A stretch of 64,000 bases of DNA. Origin: Phycisphaerales bacterium (GTDB lineage Bacteria; Planctomycetota; Phycisphaerae; Phycisphaerales; UBA1924). Location: positions 124,001 through 188,000 of the forward strand of contig JADLFW010000040.1 in the NCBI GenBank assembly GCA_020849615.1. The letters are read 5' to 3'. A program made the translations under genes and the position numbers. Position 1 is the first letter of the stretch. Each line of letters begins with the position of its first letter. Positions 46,033 to 53,688 of this stretch are shown piece after piece. Below the pieces are notes generated by a model, which saw nothing but the letters and a program-made list of their open reading frames with translations, was not told the origin of the DNA and searched no databases.

Positions 46033-48900
46033 TCACCCGACCCGCGAGATCCCCGACAGCGCGCTCTGCTGCGACTGCAGCTGCCCGATCGCCTGCTCCA
46101 TGGCGATGAACTGCCGCTGCAGGACCTGCCGGCGCACCTCCAGCCGGGCGTCCATGGCCTCGATGCGCTTGTTCTGCGAGCTGATCTGGTTGTCCAGCGT
46201 CTTGCCGCGCCGCGTCAGCACGCCGTCGACGCTGTCGAGGTACTTCTTGCCCAGCTCCTCGATCTGGCCCACCACCCCCAGCGCGGTGAACGTCTCCTTC
46301 CCCGTGGGGTCGCTCGCCGTGATGCCCCCGCCCAGGTCCTTGGTTGTGGAGGTCGTGGAGGTGCGGGCCGCGAAGAGGGCCTCTACGCTCGCCGGGTCCT
46401 GCTCCATGGCGGCCCGGAACTTGGCGGTGTCGAGCTCGAGCTTGCCCCCCGAGCCGATCTTGAGGCCGATGTCGGTCAGGCGGCTGTAGGTGCCGCTGGC
46501 GCCGATGGCCTTGCCCTGGATCACGCGGTACAGCTCGTTGCGCAGCTGCAGCGCCGTCGAGTCCCCGATCAGCGGGCCCGACCGCTTGGTCGTGTCGTCG
46601 TAGCGCGTCTGGAAGTCCACGCGCCCGATCACATCGTTGAACGCCGAGATGAACGAGTTGACCTTGCCCTCGATCGCCGACGTGTCCTTGGACACCGTCA
46701 GCGTCACCGGCTCCGCGGAGACCGACTTCAGGTCGATCTTCACCCCCTGGATCACCCCGTCGAGCGTGTTGGATGAACGCGTCAGCGCGATCGCCCGGGC
46801 CGGGTCGGAGGAGCCGAAGAACACCCGGGCGTCCTCGCCGGCGTCGAGCGTCCGCATCCCCAGGTCCAGCCCGCCCGAGTCCAGCAGGAACCGCCCCGAC
46901 CGCCCCGTCGCCTCGCTCACGAAGTTCAGCCGGAACGGCGTGCTGCCCGAGCCGTCGCGGATGATCGACACCGCGACGCCGGGCCTGGCGGCGTTGATCT
47001 TGTCCGCCACCTGCTGCAGCGTGTCCGTCGCCGCGAACGTCACCGTCCGCTCGTACGACCCGTTGATCTTGTTCTGGACGCCCGTCCCCGCGGCCTCGCC
47101 CGCCAGGTTCAGCGCCTTGGCGACCCCGCCGTTGACATCCTCGATCTTGATCTTGCTCGCCCCCGTCGCGCCCCCGGCCAGGCTCTCGATGATCTCGACG
47201 CCATCGCCCCCCGCGTTGATCCGGGCCGTGATCCCCAGCCCGCGCGAGTTGAGCAGGTCGATCAGGTCGCCCACCGTCTTCTGGTTGTCGCTGACATCGA
47301 TGTTCTGCACGACGCCCGCCGAGTCGGTGATGCGGATCCGCCCCGTCCCGATCCCCTTGCCGTTGTTCAGCGAGGAGAGCAGCGTCGTGCGGCCCACGTA
47401 CTGCCGCTGCAGGTTGGCGCCGGTCACCGATGACGCCGCCACCCCCGTCGCGCCCGTCGAGATCCCCAGCGAGGCCGCCGTGTCGCTCCCGCCCGTGCCC
47501 GTGATCGTCAGATTGCTCGTGCCGCCGGTCGTGTCGGTGATCACCAGGCCGGTGCCCTTGCTGTTGATCGCGACCTCGAGCCGGGCCCGGCCCGACACCG
47601 TCCCCGAGGCCGCCGAGATCGCCGCGGCGATCTGCTCCAGCGTGCTGTCCGTGGAGATGGTCAATGTCCCGGTGAAGCCGTCCCGGGCCGTGAAGTTCAG
47701 GACCCCATCTCCCGTCACGCCGCTGCCGCCGTTGATCCCGCGCGTGAGGGTCGAGGTCAGCCCGGCCAGCACCCGGCTTCCGTTCAGCGTGCCGGTGGCC
47801 GTCGAGCCCAGCAGCCCCAGGTCCCTCGCCGTGCTCTCGCTGTTCTCCTCGACCGTGATGCTGGTGGTCGCGCTGGCGCTGTCGGCGATTTTCAGCCGCG
47901 TGCCATCGGCGGAGATCGAGGCCCGCACCGTCGTGAACCCCGCGGCCTGGAGGGCATCGTTGATGCGCGTGAGCACGCCGCCCACCGTCGACACCGCGCC
48001 CTCCACCTTCTTCTCGGAGGAGTCGTACTTGTCGCCGATGTTGACCTTCACCAGCGTCGGGCCCGAGCCCGTGTCCACCTTGATCTTGAAGTCGAACGCG
48101 GCCGAGCCGACCTGGTTGTCGGCGTAGACGCCGTTGCCGTCGTTGAGGATCGACAGCGCCGTGCCGCTCGCCATGAAGTAGACCTGCGATCCCGTCAGCG
48201 TCCCCGCCGCCGTCCCCGCGATCCCCAGGCTCGCCGCCGTCGTCGATCCCAGCCCGTTGGCGATCGTCACGTTCCCGCCCGCGGCGTCCTTGATCACGAA
48301 CTTGCCGTCGTTCACGCTCGCCGTCACCGCCGCGGTGCCGTTGCTGTTGATCGCGTCCAGCACATCGGCGACCGTGATCGCCTTCGACAGGTCCACCGTC
48401 GCCGACTTGCCCGTCGAGTCGGTCACCAGGATCTTGCCGCGCTCCACCCCCGCCCCGCCGTTCAGGTCGGCCAGCGAGGTGTCGCGGTCGAGCCGCGCCA
48501 GCGCAGACTCGAATGTGAACGAGGTGGCGCCCATCGCCACCGAGTCCTTGTCGCCGAACCCCTGCGACAGCATCTGCTGCGAAGTCACCAGCCGGTCGAC
48601 CAGGAACGAGTAGCTCCCCTGCCCCGCGCCCACGCTGGCGATCGCCGTCAGCACCTTCTCGTCCGAGCTGGCCGCCGCCGTGGTCTGGAAGGTCTTCTCC
48701 TGGCGGAACAGGGCCGCCGCCGTCTTCAGCGCGCTCAGCTTGCTGTTGATGTCCAGGAAGCTGCTCTGCTGCAGTTGCAGCTGCGCCATCCGCTGCTGGG
48801 CCAGGATCTTCGGCCGCGACTCGATGGCCAGCAGCTGGTTGATCAGCGAACCGGAATCGATCCCGCTGAACGGGCCCACGCTCGACGAAATTCCGCTCAT
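46033..48900 (-). CDS. fliD: flagellar hook-associated protein 2 (filament cap), greatly enlarged
   Basis: 955-residue filament cap protein; most FliD proteins have 450-700 residues. The N terminus is typical (GPFSGIDSGSLINQLLAIESRPKILAQQRMAQLQLQQSSFLDINSKLSALKTAA), and the C-terminal coiled coil ends with LDNQISSQNKRIEAMDARLEVRRQVLQRQFIAMEQAIGQLQSQQSAL. Between them lie several flagellin_IN-like repeats, for example SLADLNGGAGVERGKILVTDS with VADVLDAINS, and SSLNNGKGIGTGRIRITDS with VGDLIDLLNSRG. Repeat duplication would thicken the exposed domains. The ATG overlaps the stop of a small upstream gene. Confidence 0.92.
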   Translation of the reverse strand: MSGISSSVGPFSGIDSGSLINQLLAIESRPKILAQQRMAQLQLQQSSFLDINSKLSALKTAAALFRQEKTFQTTAAASSDEKVLTAIASVGAGQGSYSFLVDRLVTSQQMLSQGFGDKDSVAMGATSFTFESALARLDRDTSLADLNGGAGVERGKILVTDSTGKSATVDLSKAITVADVLDAINSNGTAAVTASVNDGKFVIKDAAGGNVTIANGLGSTTAASLGIAGTAAGTLTGSQVYFMASGTALSILNDGNGVYADNQVGSAAFDFKIKVDTGSGPTLVKVNIGDKYDSSEKKVEGAVSTVGGVLTRINDALQAAGFTTVRASISADGTRLKIADSASATTSITVEENSESTARDLGLLGSTATGTLNGSRVLAGLTSTLTRGINGGSGVTGDGVLNFTARDGFTGTLTISTDSTLEQIAAAISAASGTVSGRARLEVAINSKGTGLVITDTTGGTSNLTITGTGGSDTAASLGISTGATGVAASSVTGANLQRQYVGRTTLLSSLNNGKGIGTGRIRITDSAGVVQNIDVSDNQKTVGDLIDLLNSRGLGITARINAGGDGVEIIESLAGGATGASKIKIEDVNGGVAKALNLAGEAAGTGVQNKINGSYERTVTFAATDTLQQVADKINAARPGVAVSIIRDGSGSTPFRLNFVSEATGRSGRFLLDSGGLDLGMRTLDAGEDARVFFGSSDPARAIALTRSSNTLDGVIQGVKIDLKSVSAEPVTLTVSKDTSAIEGKVNSFISAFNDVIGRVDFQTRYDDTTKRSGPLIGDSTALQLRNELYRVIQGKAIGASGTYSRLTDIGLKIGSGGKLELDTAKFRAAMEQDPASVEALFAARTSTTSTTKDLGGGITASDPTGKETFTALGVVGQIEELGKKYLDSVDGVLTRRGKTLDNQISSQNKRIEAMDARLEVRRQVLQRQFIAMEQAIGQLQSQQSALSGISRVG

Positions 48901-49106
48901 GCATCCATCCCGATCCGGCGCCGCCGGCTCTTCCCGCCGTCACTCCCGGCCTCCGCCCGCCCCGCCGCGCGACGGCGGCCGCCCGGCACATCGAGCCCGC
49001 GGCGGCGCAGCTCCATCATGTCGGTCGCCCAGCGGGTCACCACCCGGCCGTACAGGTGTCGGATACGCATCTCATCCAATCGGCAGATCTCGGCATCCCG
49101 GGTCAC
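48897..49106 (-). CDS. small basic protein translationally coupled to fliD
   Basis: 69 residues from GTG at 49106, with AAGGAG 8 nt upstream. The TGA overlaps the fliD ATG (ATGA). The protein starts MTRDAEICRLDEMRIRHLYGRVV and ends in a very basic tail (GGKSRRRRIGMDA). No cysteine pair, membrane helix or known flagellar family is visible; it is not FlaG. The case for a real gene rests on the Shine-Dalgarno site and the 4-nt overlap. Confidence 0.5.
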   Translation of the reverse strand: MTRDAEICRLDEMRIRHLYGRVVTRWATDMMELRRRGLDVPGGRRRAAGRAEAGSDGGKSRRRRIGMDA

Positions 49107-49291
49107 AAGCAGGCTCCTTCCCGCTGTGGGAGTCGGGCCGCCGCATCCCGGGCCGCCGGCGATGCTCGGGCCCGACCGGCCCGCATCCTCCATCGGCGCT
49201 TCCGGGCCGCCGCTTCGGGCGGCGTGCTCCCCGCCTCGGGATAACAGGTGACCTTCCCGGGCGGGTGATCCCCCCGCAACCCGGGGTCGCC

Positions 49292-49297
49292 TAGCCT
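49292..49297 (+). promoter_or_regulatory. putative -10 element of the six-helix membrane protein gene
   Basis: TAGCCT lies 104 nt upstream of the ATG at 49402. The sequence from 49107 to 49401 holds no other feature I can support. Confidence 0.3.
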
Positions 49298-49401
49298 TGT
49301 TTTCGTGGTCCGGCCCGCACCGTCCGCGAATTCCGGGCGTACGACAGTCAACGCCATTCCGCGCCGGACCGATGACCCGCTTCCGATCCCGAGGAGCTTC
49401 C

Positions 49402-50085
49402 ATGCTTCCCCTGCCGCCCAGGCCCGTACGGATGCTGACCGCCGCCATCTGCGCCATCGTGCTGCTCAGCGCGCTCGCCACGGCCGTACTCGCAATCGTC
49501 GTGCCGCCCAAACCAGCCTGGACCTTCGTCACCTTCGAACTCGTCATCGCGGTCTGCTGCGCCCTCGCCCTGCCCTTCGGGCGCGGGGCCTATCGCGATG
49601 GGCCTGGCCTGGCCCTCATCTGCTTTGCGGGCGCGATTTTCGCCGGTTCGGTTTTGGGATATCTCAGTGTCCACGGAGTCTTGGGAACAACCTCCCTCAA
49701 ACTGTGGGTGTTGGTGAGAGTTGCGCTCGCCGGCGTCATCGGCGCTGCCGCCGTAGGAATCGTGCTGATACGCAACCCCAGATCATGGGGGGTGCTCGCG
49801 AAGGGCCTGGCCCTGCTTTCTCCGCTCCTGGTCATCGCCGCGGTCGTCGGGGCCCGGAAGCTGGGTGTGCCCGCGATCACCCGCGCCGCCGACAAGCTCA
49901 TTGGGCTCACGGCTCCGCTCACTCAGCCGGGCCAGGGCCTCGGCGAAGCCATCCGCCTGGGCGCGATCATCATCCTCGGGGTCATCGCCGGCGGGCTCTT
50001 CTGCGCGGGCCTGCACTTCATCATCCGCGCGTTCGAGATCTGCCGCGAGCCCGAGGCGCAGCAGTCCGCCGCTCAGCCGGCGTGA
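49402..50085 (+). CDS. integral membrane protein of unknown function
   Basis: 227 residues with about six helices: MLTAAICAIVLLSALATAVLAIV, FVTFELVIAVCCALALPFG, GLALICFAGAIFAGSVLGYL, LWVLVRVALAGVIGAAAVGIVLI, ALLSPLLVIAAVVGA and AIIILGVIAGGLFCAGLHFII. No family is recognised. The start is ATG at 49402 with GAGGAG 6 nt upstream; the open frame begins further back at 49297. It converges on the short aldehyde dehydrogenase gene. Confidence 0.75.
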   Translation: MLPLPPRPVRMLTAAICAIVLLSALATAVLAIVVPPKPAWTFVTFELVIAVCCALALPFGRGAYRDGPGLALICFAGAIFAGSVLGYLSVHGVLGTTSLKLWVLVRVALAGVIGAAAVGIVLIRNPRSWGVLAKGLALLSPLLVIAAVVGARKLGVPAITRAADKLIGLTAPLTQPGQGLGEAIRLGAIIILGVIAGGLFCAGLHFIIRAFEICREPEAQQSAAQPA

Positions 50086-50097
50086 CCCGACCCGGGG

Positions 50098-51027
50098 TCA
50101 CACCGCCGACGGGTGCCACACCGTCTTCATTTCGACGAAGGGCTCGATCCGCCACGGGGATTGGCACGAGGCGGCGTCGAACCAGTCGGGGTTGTCCCAC
50201 ACCCGCACACGCTTCAGGTTCTCGGCAACGCCGCCGCGGATGAGCATCCTTTCCTCGCCGCTCAACCCCGCCGCGTGGATGCCGTCAATATCGCGGTGGC
50301 CCGCGATGTGCGGCAGCAGTTCCGCGCGGTCGCCGGTGAGGATGTTGAGCACACCCGCGGGAACATCGCTGGTCGCCGATACCTCGCCGAGGATCGCCGC
50401 GGGAATCGGGTTGGTGCTGCTGCCCAGCGCCACCACGGTGTTGCCCGCGCACAGCACCGGCGCGATCAGCGAGATCAGGCCCAGCAGCGGCGCATCGTCG
50501 GGGGCCACGGCCACGACCACGCCCGTGGGCTCGGGGATCGTGAAGTTGTAGAACGGGCCCGACACCGGGTTGTTGCACCCCAGCACCTGCGCGTACTTGT
50601 CGGCCCAGCCCGCGTAACTGACGAGCCGGTCGATCGCGGTCAGCACCTCCAGCTCCGCGGTCGGCTTCGTCGCCGCCTTTTTTCCCTTCGTGCCTTTGTG
50701 CCTCCGTGCCTTTGTGCCTTCTTCCGTTCCGATCGCCTCCACGAACTCCCGCTTCCTGCCTTCGAGCATCTCCGCCATGCGGTACAGCACCTGGCCGCGG
50801 TTGTACGCCGTGGCCGCGGCCCAGCCGGGCTGGGCCTTGCGGGCCGCCTCGACCGCATCCCGCAGGTCCTTCCGCGAGGCCCGGCAGAGATGCACGGGCC
50901 CGGCCGCCGTGGCGATGATCATCGAGCGGCCCGATTCCGAGCGCGGGAACTTGCCATCGATGAACAGCTTGTACGTCTTCAGCACATCGAGGCGTTCGGT
51001 GGGTTGCTTCGCGGTTCGCTCTGCCAT
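50098..51027 (-). CDS. short aldehyde dehydrogenase family protein without the catalytic domain
   Basis: 309 residues, against about 490 for a complete ALDH. The NAD-binding half is present (KLFIDGKFPRSESGR; EAARKAQPGWAAATAYNRGQVLYRMAEMLEGR; PEPTGVVVAVAPDDAPLLGLISLIAPVLCAGNTVVAL; GVLNILTGDRAELLPHIAGH). The catalytic Cys region and the oligomerisation half are missing and replaced by a short tail (WDNPDWFDAASCQSPWRIEPF). The length and smooth end suggest a stable short form rather than a recent truncation. Residues near 104-116 (EGTKARRHKGTKG) are encoded by an inserted 8-bp repeat. It may act with the full-length ALDH at 56445-58061; that is inference. Confidence 0.8.
   Translation of the reverse strand: MAERTAKQPTERLDVLKTYKLFIDGKFPRSESGRSMIIATAAGPVHLCRASRKDLRDAVEAARKAQPGWAAATAYNRGQVLYRMAEMLEGRKREFVEAIGTEEGTKARRHKGTKGKKAATKPTAELEVLTAIDRLVSYAGWADKYAQVLGCNNPVSGPFYNFTIPEPTGVVVAVAPDDAPLLGLISLIAPVLCAGNTVVALGSSTNPIPAAILGEVSATSDVPAGVLNILTGDRAELLPHIAGHRDIDGIHAAGLSGEERMLIRGGVAENLKRVRVWDNPDWFDAASCQSPWRIEPFVEMKTVWHPSAV
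50683..50722 (+). repeat. 8-bp tandem repeat, copy 1, inside the short aldehyde dehydrogenase gene
   Basis: After CCCTTCG the plus strand reads TGCCTTTG, TGCCTCCG, TGCCTTTG, TGCCTTCT: four units of a TGCCTYYG octamer. The gene is on the other strand, where the repeat is translated as Lys/Arg/His/Gly/Thr-rich residues that conserved ALDHs lack. Confidence 0.8.
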
Positions 51028-51045
51028 GGGGTCGCTCCGTGCCTG

Positions 51046-51052
51046 TAGGATA
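51046..51052. promoter_or_regulatory. symmetric bidirectional -10 element between the short ALDH and DUF4287 genes
   Basis: TAGGATA reads TAGGAT on the plus strand, 29 nt before the TTG at 51081. It reads TATCCT on the minus strand, 19 nt before the ATG at 51027. It is the second symmetric -10 in the window. Confidence 0.5.
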
Positions 51053-51080
51053 CGGGGCCCGCTCGTGATCGGAGGTCCTC

Positions 51081-51716
51081 TTGCCCCGTAGGTCCAAGGC
51101 CGGCCCGTACTCCGTCCACCCCGGCGTCGCCATGGTGCGGGAGTGGATCGGGACCCTTCGCGTCAAAACCGGCCGGTCGCTCGAGGAGTGGATGGCCCAC
51201 ATCCGCAAGGCCGGTCCCAAGGATGAGAAGTTGGCCCGGCAGTGGCTGAAGGATGAGCACGCCTTGAGCGCCAACTCCGCCTGGTGGCTGGCGGAACGGG
51301 CCTGCGCCAGGCCCGGCGCCACATGGGATGATGACCCGGACCAGTACCTGCTGATGGCGCACGAGTACGTCGAGGCCATGTTCGCCGGGCCCAAGGCGGG
51401 CCTGCGCCCGATCTACGACCGCCTGCTCACGCTCGGCCTGTCGATCGGCAAGGATGTCAAGGCCTGCCCCTGCAAGACCATCGTCCCGCTCTACCGTAAC
51501 CACGTGTTCGCGCAGTTGAAGCCCTCCACGCGCGCGCGGCTGGACCTGGGCCTGGCGCTGGCCAGGCACAAGGGCAAGCTTCCGGCCCGGCTGATCGATA
51601 CCGGCGGGCTGGCCAAGAAGGACCGCATCACGCACCGGATCGAGATCTCGTCGGTGGATGTCATCGATAGCGGCGTCGAGAAGTGGTTGAAGATCGCGTA
51701 CGACCTCGACGCCTGA
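51081..51716 (+). CDS. DUF4287/DUF5655 domain protein
   Basis: 211 residues. The DUF4287 part covers roughly residues 25-75 (KTGRSLEEWMAHIRKAGPKDEKLARQWLKDEHALSANSAWWLAERA). The DUF5655 part follows from residue 90 (AMFAGPKAGLRPIYDRLLTLGLSIGKDVKACPCKTIVPLYRNHVFAQLKPSTRARLDLGLAL; DRITHRIEISSVDVIDSGVEKWLKIAYDLDA). Both are uncharacterised families often found fused. The TTG at 51081 is supported by a strong GGAGGT ending 5 nt upstream. It converges on the next gene with 1 bp between stops. Confidence 0.85.
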   Translation: MPRRSKAGPYSVHPGVAMVREWIGTLRVKTGRSLEEWMAHIRKAGPKDEKLARQWLKDEHALSANSAWWLAERACARPGATWDDDPDQYLLMAHEYVEAMFAGPKAGLRPIYDRLLTLGLSIGKDVKACPCKTIVPLYRNHVFAQLKPSTRARLDLGLALARHKGKLPARLIDTGGLAKKDRITHRIEISSVDVIDSGVEKWLKIAYDLDA

Positions 51717-51717
51717 C

Positions 51718-52113
51718 TCACCCGGGCATCACGCGCAGGCCGTCGCGGGAGCGCTGGTGGTACCAGTGGCGGGCCAGCACGGGCTCGCCGGGCCAGGCCT
51801 TGCCGCCGATTCCTTCCAGCATGGACATCTGGCCATCCACGATGTGCAGGATGAAGCCGGCGCCCTCCACGCGCGGGCCGGCCCCGTTCGGGCCTTCGAC
51901 CACGCCGCCGAGGATGGCGACACGGGCATCGCGGGACGCGAACCGCGGCGCCTCTTCGGGCAGCACGAAATCAGCGCCGTAGCCAGGCCCGGCCGAGCGC
52001 GACACCACGCGCGCCGCCGCCGCCTGCGCCCGCAGCACGCGGGCATCGTCGGTGTCGCCGTGCGCGATCAAGTCGAGCACACGCCGTTCAAACGCGTTGA
52101 GCCGCGAGTCCAT
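51718..52113 (-). CDS. conserved hypothetical protein
   Basis: 131 residues, soluble. The pattern LNAFERRVLDLIAHGDTDDARVLRAQAAAARVVSRSAG, followed by GYGADFVLPEEAP, GAGFILHIVDGQMSMLEGIGGKAWP and a short end, resembles a widespread uncharacterised family of about 120 residues that I recognise by pattern but cannot name. The start at 52113 has TAGGCT 6 nt upstream. It lies 9 bp downstream of the peroxiredoxin-GNAT gene but has its own promoter. Confidence 0.75.
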   Translation of the reverse strand: MDSRLNAFERRVLDLIAHGDTDDARVLRAQAAAARVVSRSAGPGYGADFVLPEEAPRFASRDARVAILGGVVEGPNGAGPRVEGAGFILHIVDGQMSMLEGIGGKAWPGEPVLARHWYHQRSRDGLRVMPG

Positions 52114-52119
52114 GCGCCG

Positions 52120-52125
52120 AGCCTA
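52120..52125 (-). promoter_or_regulatory. -10 element of the 131-residue hypothetical gene (leaderless type)
   Basis: TAGGCT on the minus strand ends 6 nt before the ATG at 52113. It overlaps the 3' end of the upstream gene. Confidence 0.5.
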
Positions 52126-53223
52126 CTCGAGCCACAACTCCAGCTCCAGCTCATCCCGGATCTCGATGCCGTGATGGCCCCAGAGCGGAATGCCGGTCTT
52201 GCGTTTCCGCGCCTCTTCCACGTTGCCCTTGTGGAGCGCTGCAAGTTTCCAGCCGCGGGTCTGGTAGAAACCGATCGCCTTGGTGTTGTCGTTGGTCGTG
52301 GTCAGGAACATCCGCGTGCAGCCGGCCCGCCGGGCCTCGAACTCCACGGCTTCAAGCAGCCGCGTCGCCACACCCGCGTTCTCGATCGTACTGCTCACGG
52401 TGACGACCTCGCACTGGTAGGCCCCGTGGTTGAGGTCGTAGGTCAGGAGCCCGGCCCGCCGGCCCGCGTGCTCGGCGATGAACGCGGGGAGCAGGTCCGC
52501 CTCGAAGGCCCGCCCGATCGACCAGATGCGCGTCGAGCCCCAGTGCTTGGTCAGTTCGCCGCGGATGTACTCGGCATCGCCGGGCCCGGCCCGGCGGATG
52601 GTGATCGCGGCCCGCCTCCGCAGCCAGTCCAGCACGGTTTGCGCGTTGCGGTCGGGCGGGAAGACGGGGTACCATACCTTGACGATGCGGAGCCGGCCCG
52701 TGTGATCGGGCTCGCAGTACCAGGCCATGCGCTTGAGAAGCGTCGTCGGCCCGCCGCTCTCGATGGGAAACTCGAAGGTCGGCAGGTTCAGCGCCCGCGT
52801 CAGCCGGAGGTCGGCATCGCTCAGCAGATCGAACGGGATGTGCTGCCGGGCCCGGAACTCTTGCTGGTGCTCCACGGTGCTGGTGCTGAGCCCGAAGACC
52901 GCTGCTCCCAGCTCGCGGAACGCACCGATCAGGTCGCGGAATCCGCAGTTCTGCGGAGTGCAGCCCCTGGCGCCTGGGATCGAGTCCCAGTCCTCTCCAT
53001 GGAACCCACTTGAGGGGGGCTGGCCCGGCACCCCGGTTCGAGGGAAGCAGAACAGCACAACCGGCATGGCCGCGGGGCCGGGAAGGCGCGAGAGGTCGAC
53101 CAGGCGGCCGGGCGCGACGGGCAGAGCCAGAGCCGGCAGCAGCGCCGCGCGGAGGTGGCGGACGGCACCATCGTTAGTGGGAGCCGGGAGGTTTGTAGGG
53201 AGAATGTTTGGATTGTGGGTCAC
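52123..53223 (-). CDS. fusion of a Bcp-type peroxiredoxin and a GNAT acetyltransferase
   Basis: 366 residues. The first 200 look like a bacterioferritin-comigratory-type peroxiredoxin: VVLFCFPRTGVPG, then GCTPQNCGFRDLIGAFRELGAAVFGLSTSTVEHQQEFRARQHIPFDLLSDADLRLTRAL, which keeps both cysteines of the GCTPxxC motif. From about residue 205 a GNAT domain begins (ITIRRAGPGDAEYIRGEL) with NAGVATRLLEAVEFEARRAGC as the acetyl-CoA loop and NTKAIGFYQTRGWK near the end. The start is taken as GTG at 53223, 19 nt after TATTTT; TTG 53244 is possible. The junction is in one frame, with no sign of frameshift. Confidence 0.75.
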   Translation of the reverse strand: MTHNPNILPTNLPAPTNDGAVRHLRAALLPALALPVAPGRLVDLSRLPGPAAMPVVLFCFPRTGVPGQPPSSGFHGEDWDSIPGARGCTPQNCGFRDLIGAFRELGAAVFGLSTSTVEHQQEFRARQHIPFDLLSDADLRLTRALNLPTFEFPIESGGPTTLLKRMAWYCEPDHTGRLRIVKVWYPVFPPDRNAQTVLDWLRRRAAITIRRAGPGDAEYIRGELTKHWGSTRIWSIGRAFEADLLPAFIAEHAGRRAGLLTYDLNHGAYQCEVVTVSSTIENAGVATRLLEAVEFEARRAGCTRMFLTTTNDNTKAIGFYQTRGWKLAALHKGNVEEARKRKTGIPLWGHHGIEIRDELELELWLE

Positions 53224-53688
53224 GAGGAAGGTGTAAGGTCCCAAAATAGTGACGGATACGAGGTCCGAACAGGGGCCGGAAATAGCGGATCAGGATATCC
53301 GATCTGGGATGGCGGTCGACACGGCTGAATCAGGGGATTCGCGTGCGAAGCCGGCTGCGTGGGGTACTCTCGAGTTGCGTGAGCAGGATGGGCCTTCCCG
53401 GGTTGGCCCAAATCGTTCTGCGAGCTCGGTTTATCGTCCAATAATCGACGGAGCCGGTCACGGATAAATGACAGGGTACCCCGGGATTTTGCCTGGTACT
53501 CCTCTTTTTGGGGAGACAATAGTTGATTCGGGTGGTCCTTATCGGTTAATGTGGGCGTGTCTGAGGGGAGCATCACCCTCCCAGTTTCTGTGTCCTGTGT
53601 GGGACACTGGCGAGGGTGGTCTACAGAAGATCGATGTCGTGCGACGATGGCGTTGACGACGACGACCTGGAGGAGAGGGGATTTTCGC
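53224..53688. other. 465-bp AT-richer intergenic region
   Basis: Between the peroxiredoxin-GNAT start and the first sorting-tail gene the GC content drops visibly. The region holds divergent promoters: minus-strand TATTTT at 53243-53248 and a plus-strand TTGATT/TAATGT pair at 53523-53552. A long minus-strand open frame crosses it but lacks the codon bias of the genes here. I see no RNA gene, but a leader of about 130 nt before 53689 could hold regulatory structure. Confidence 0.5.
53523..53552 (+). promoter_or_regulatory. promoter of sorting-tail gene 1
   Basis: TTGATT (53523-53528), an 18-nt spacer and TAATGT (53547-53552). Unlike most promoters in the window it has a recognisable -35. The leader is about 130 nt. 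Confidence 0.45.

Noticed and set aside
46637..48127. 496-residue plus-strand open frame inside fliD
   Set aside because: It is antisense to a gene with clear FliD ends, is Val/Ser/Pro-rich without motifs, and arises from the high GC3 of the real gene.
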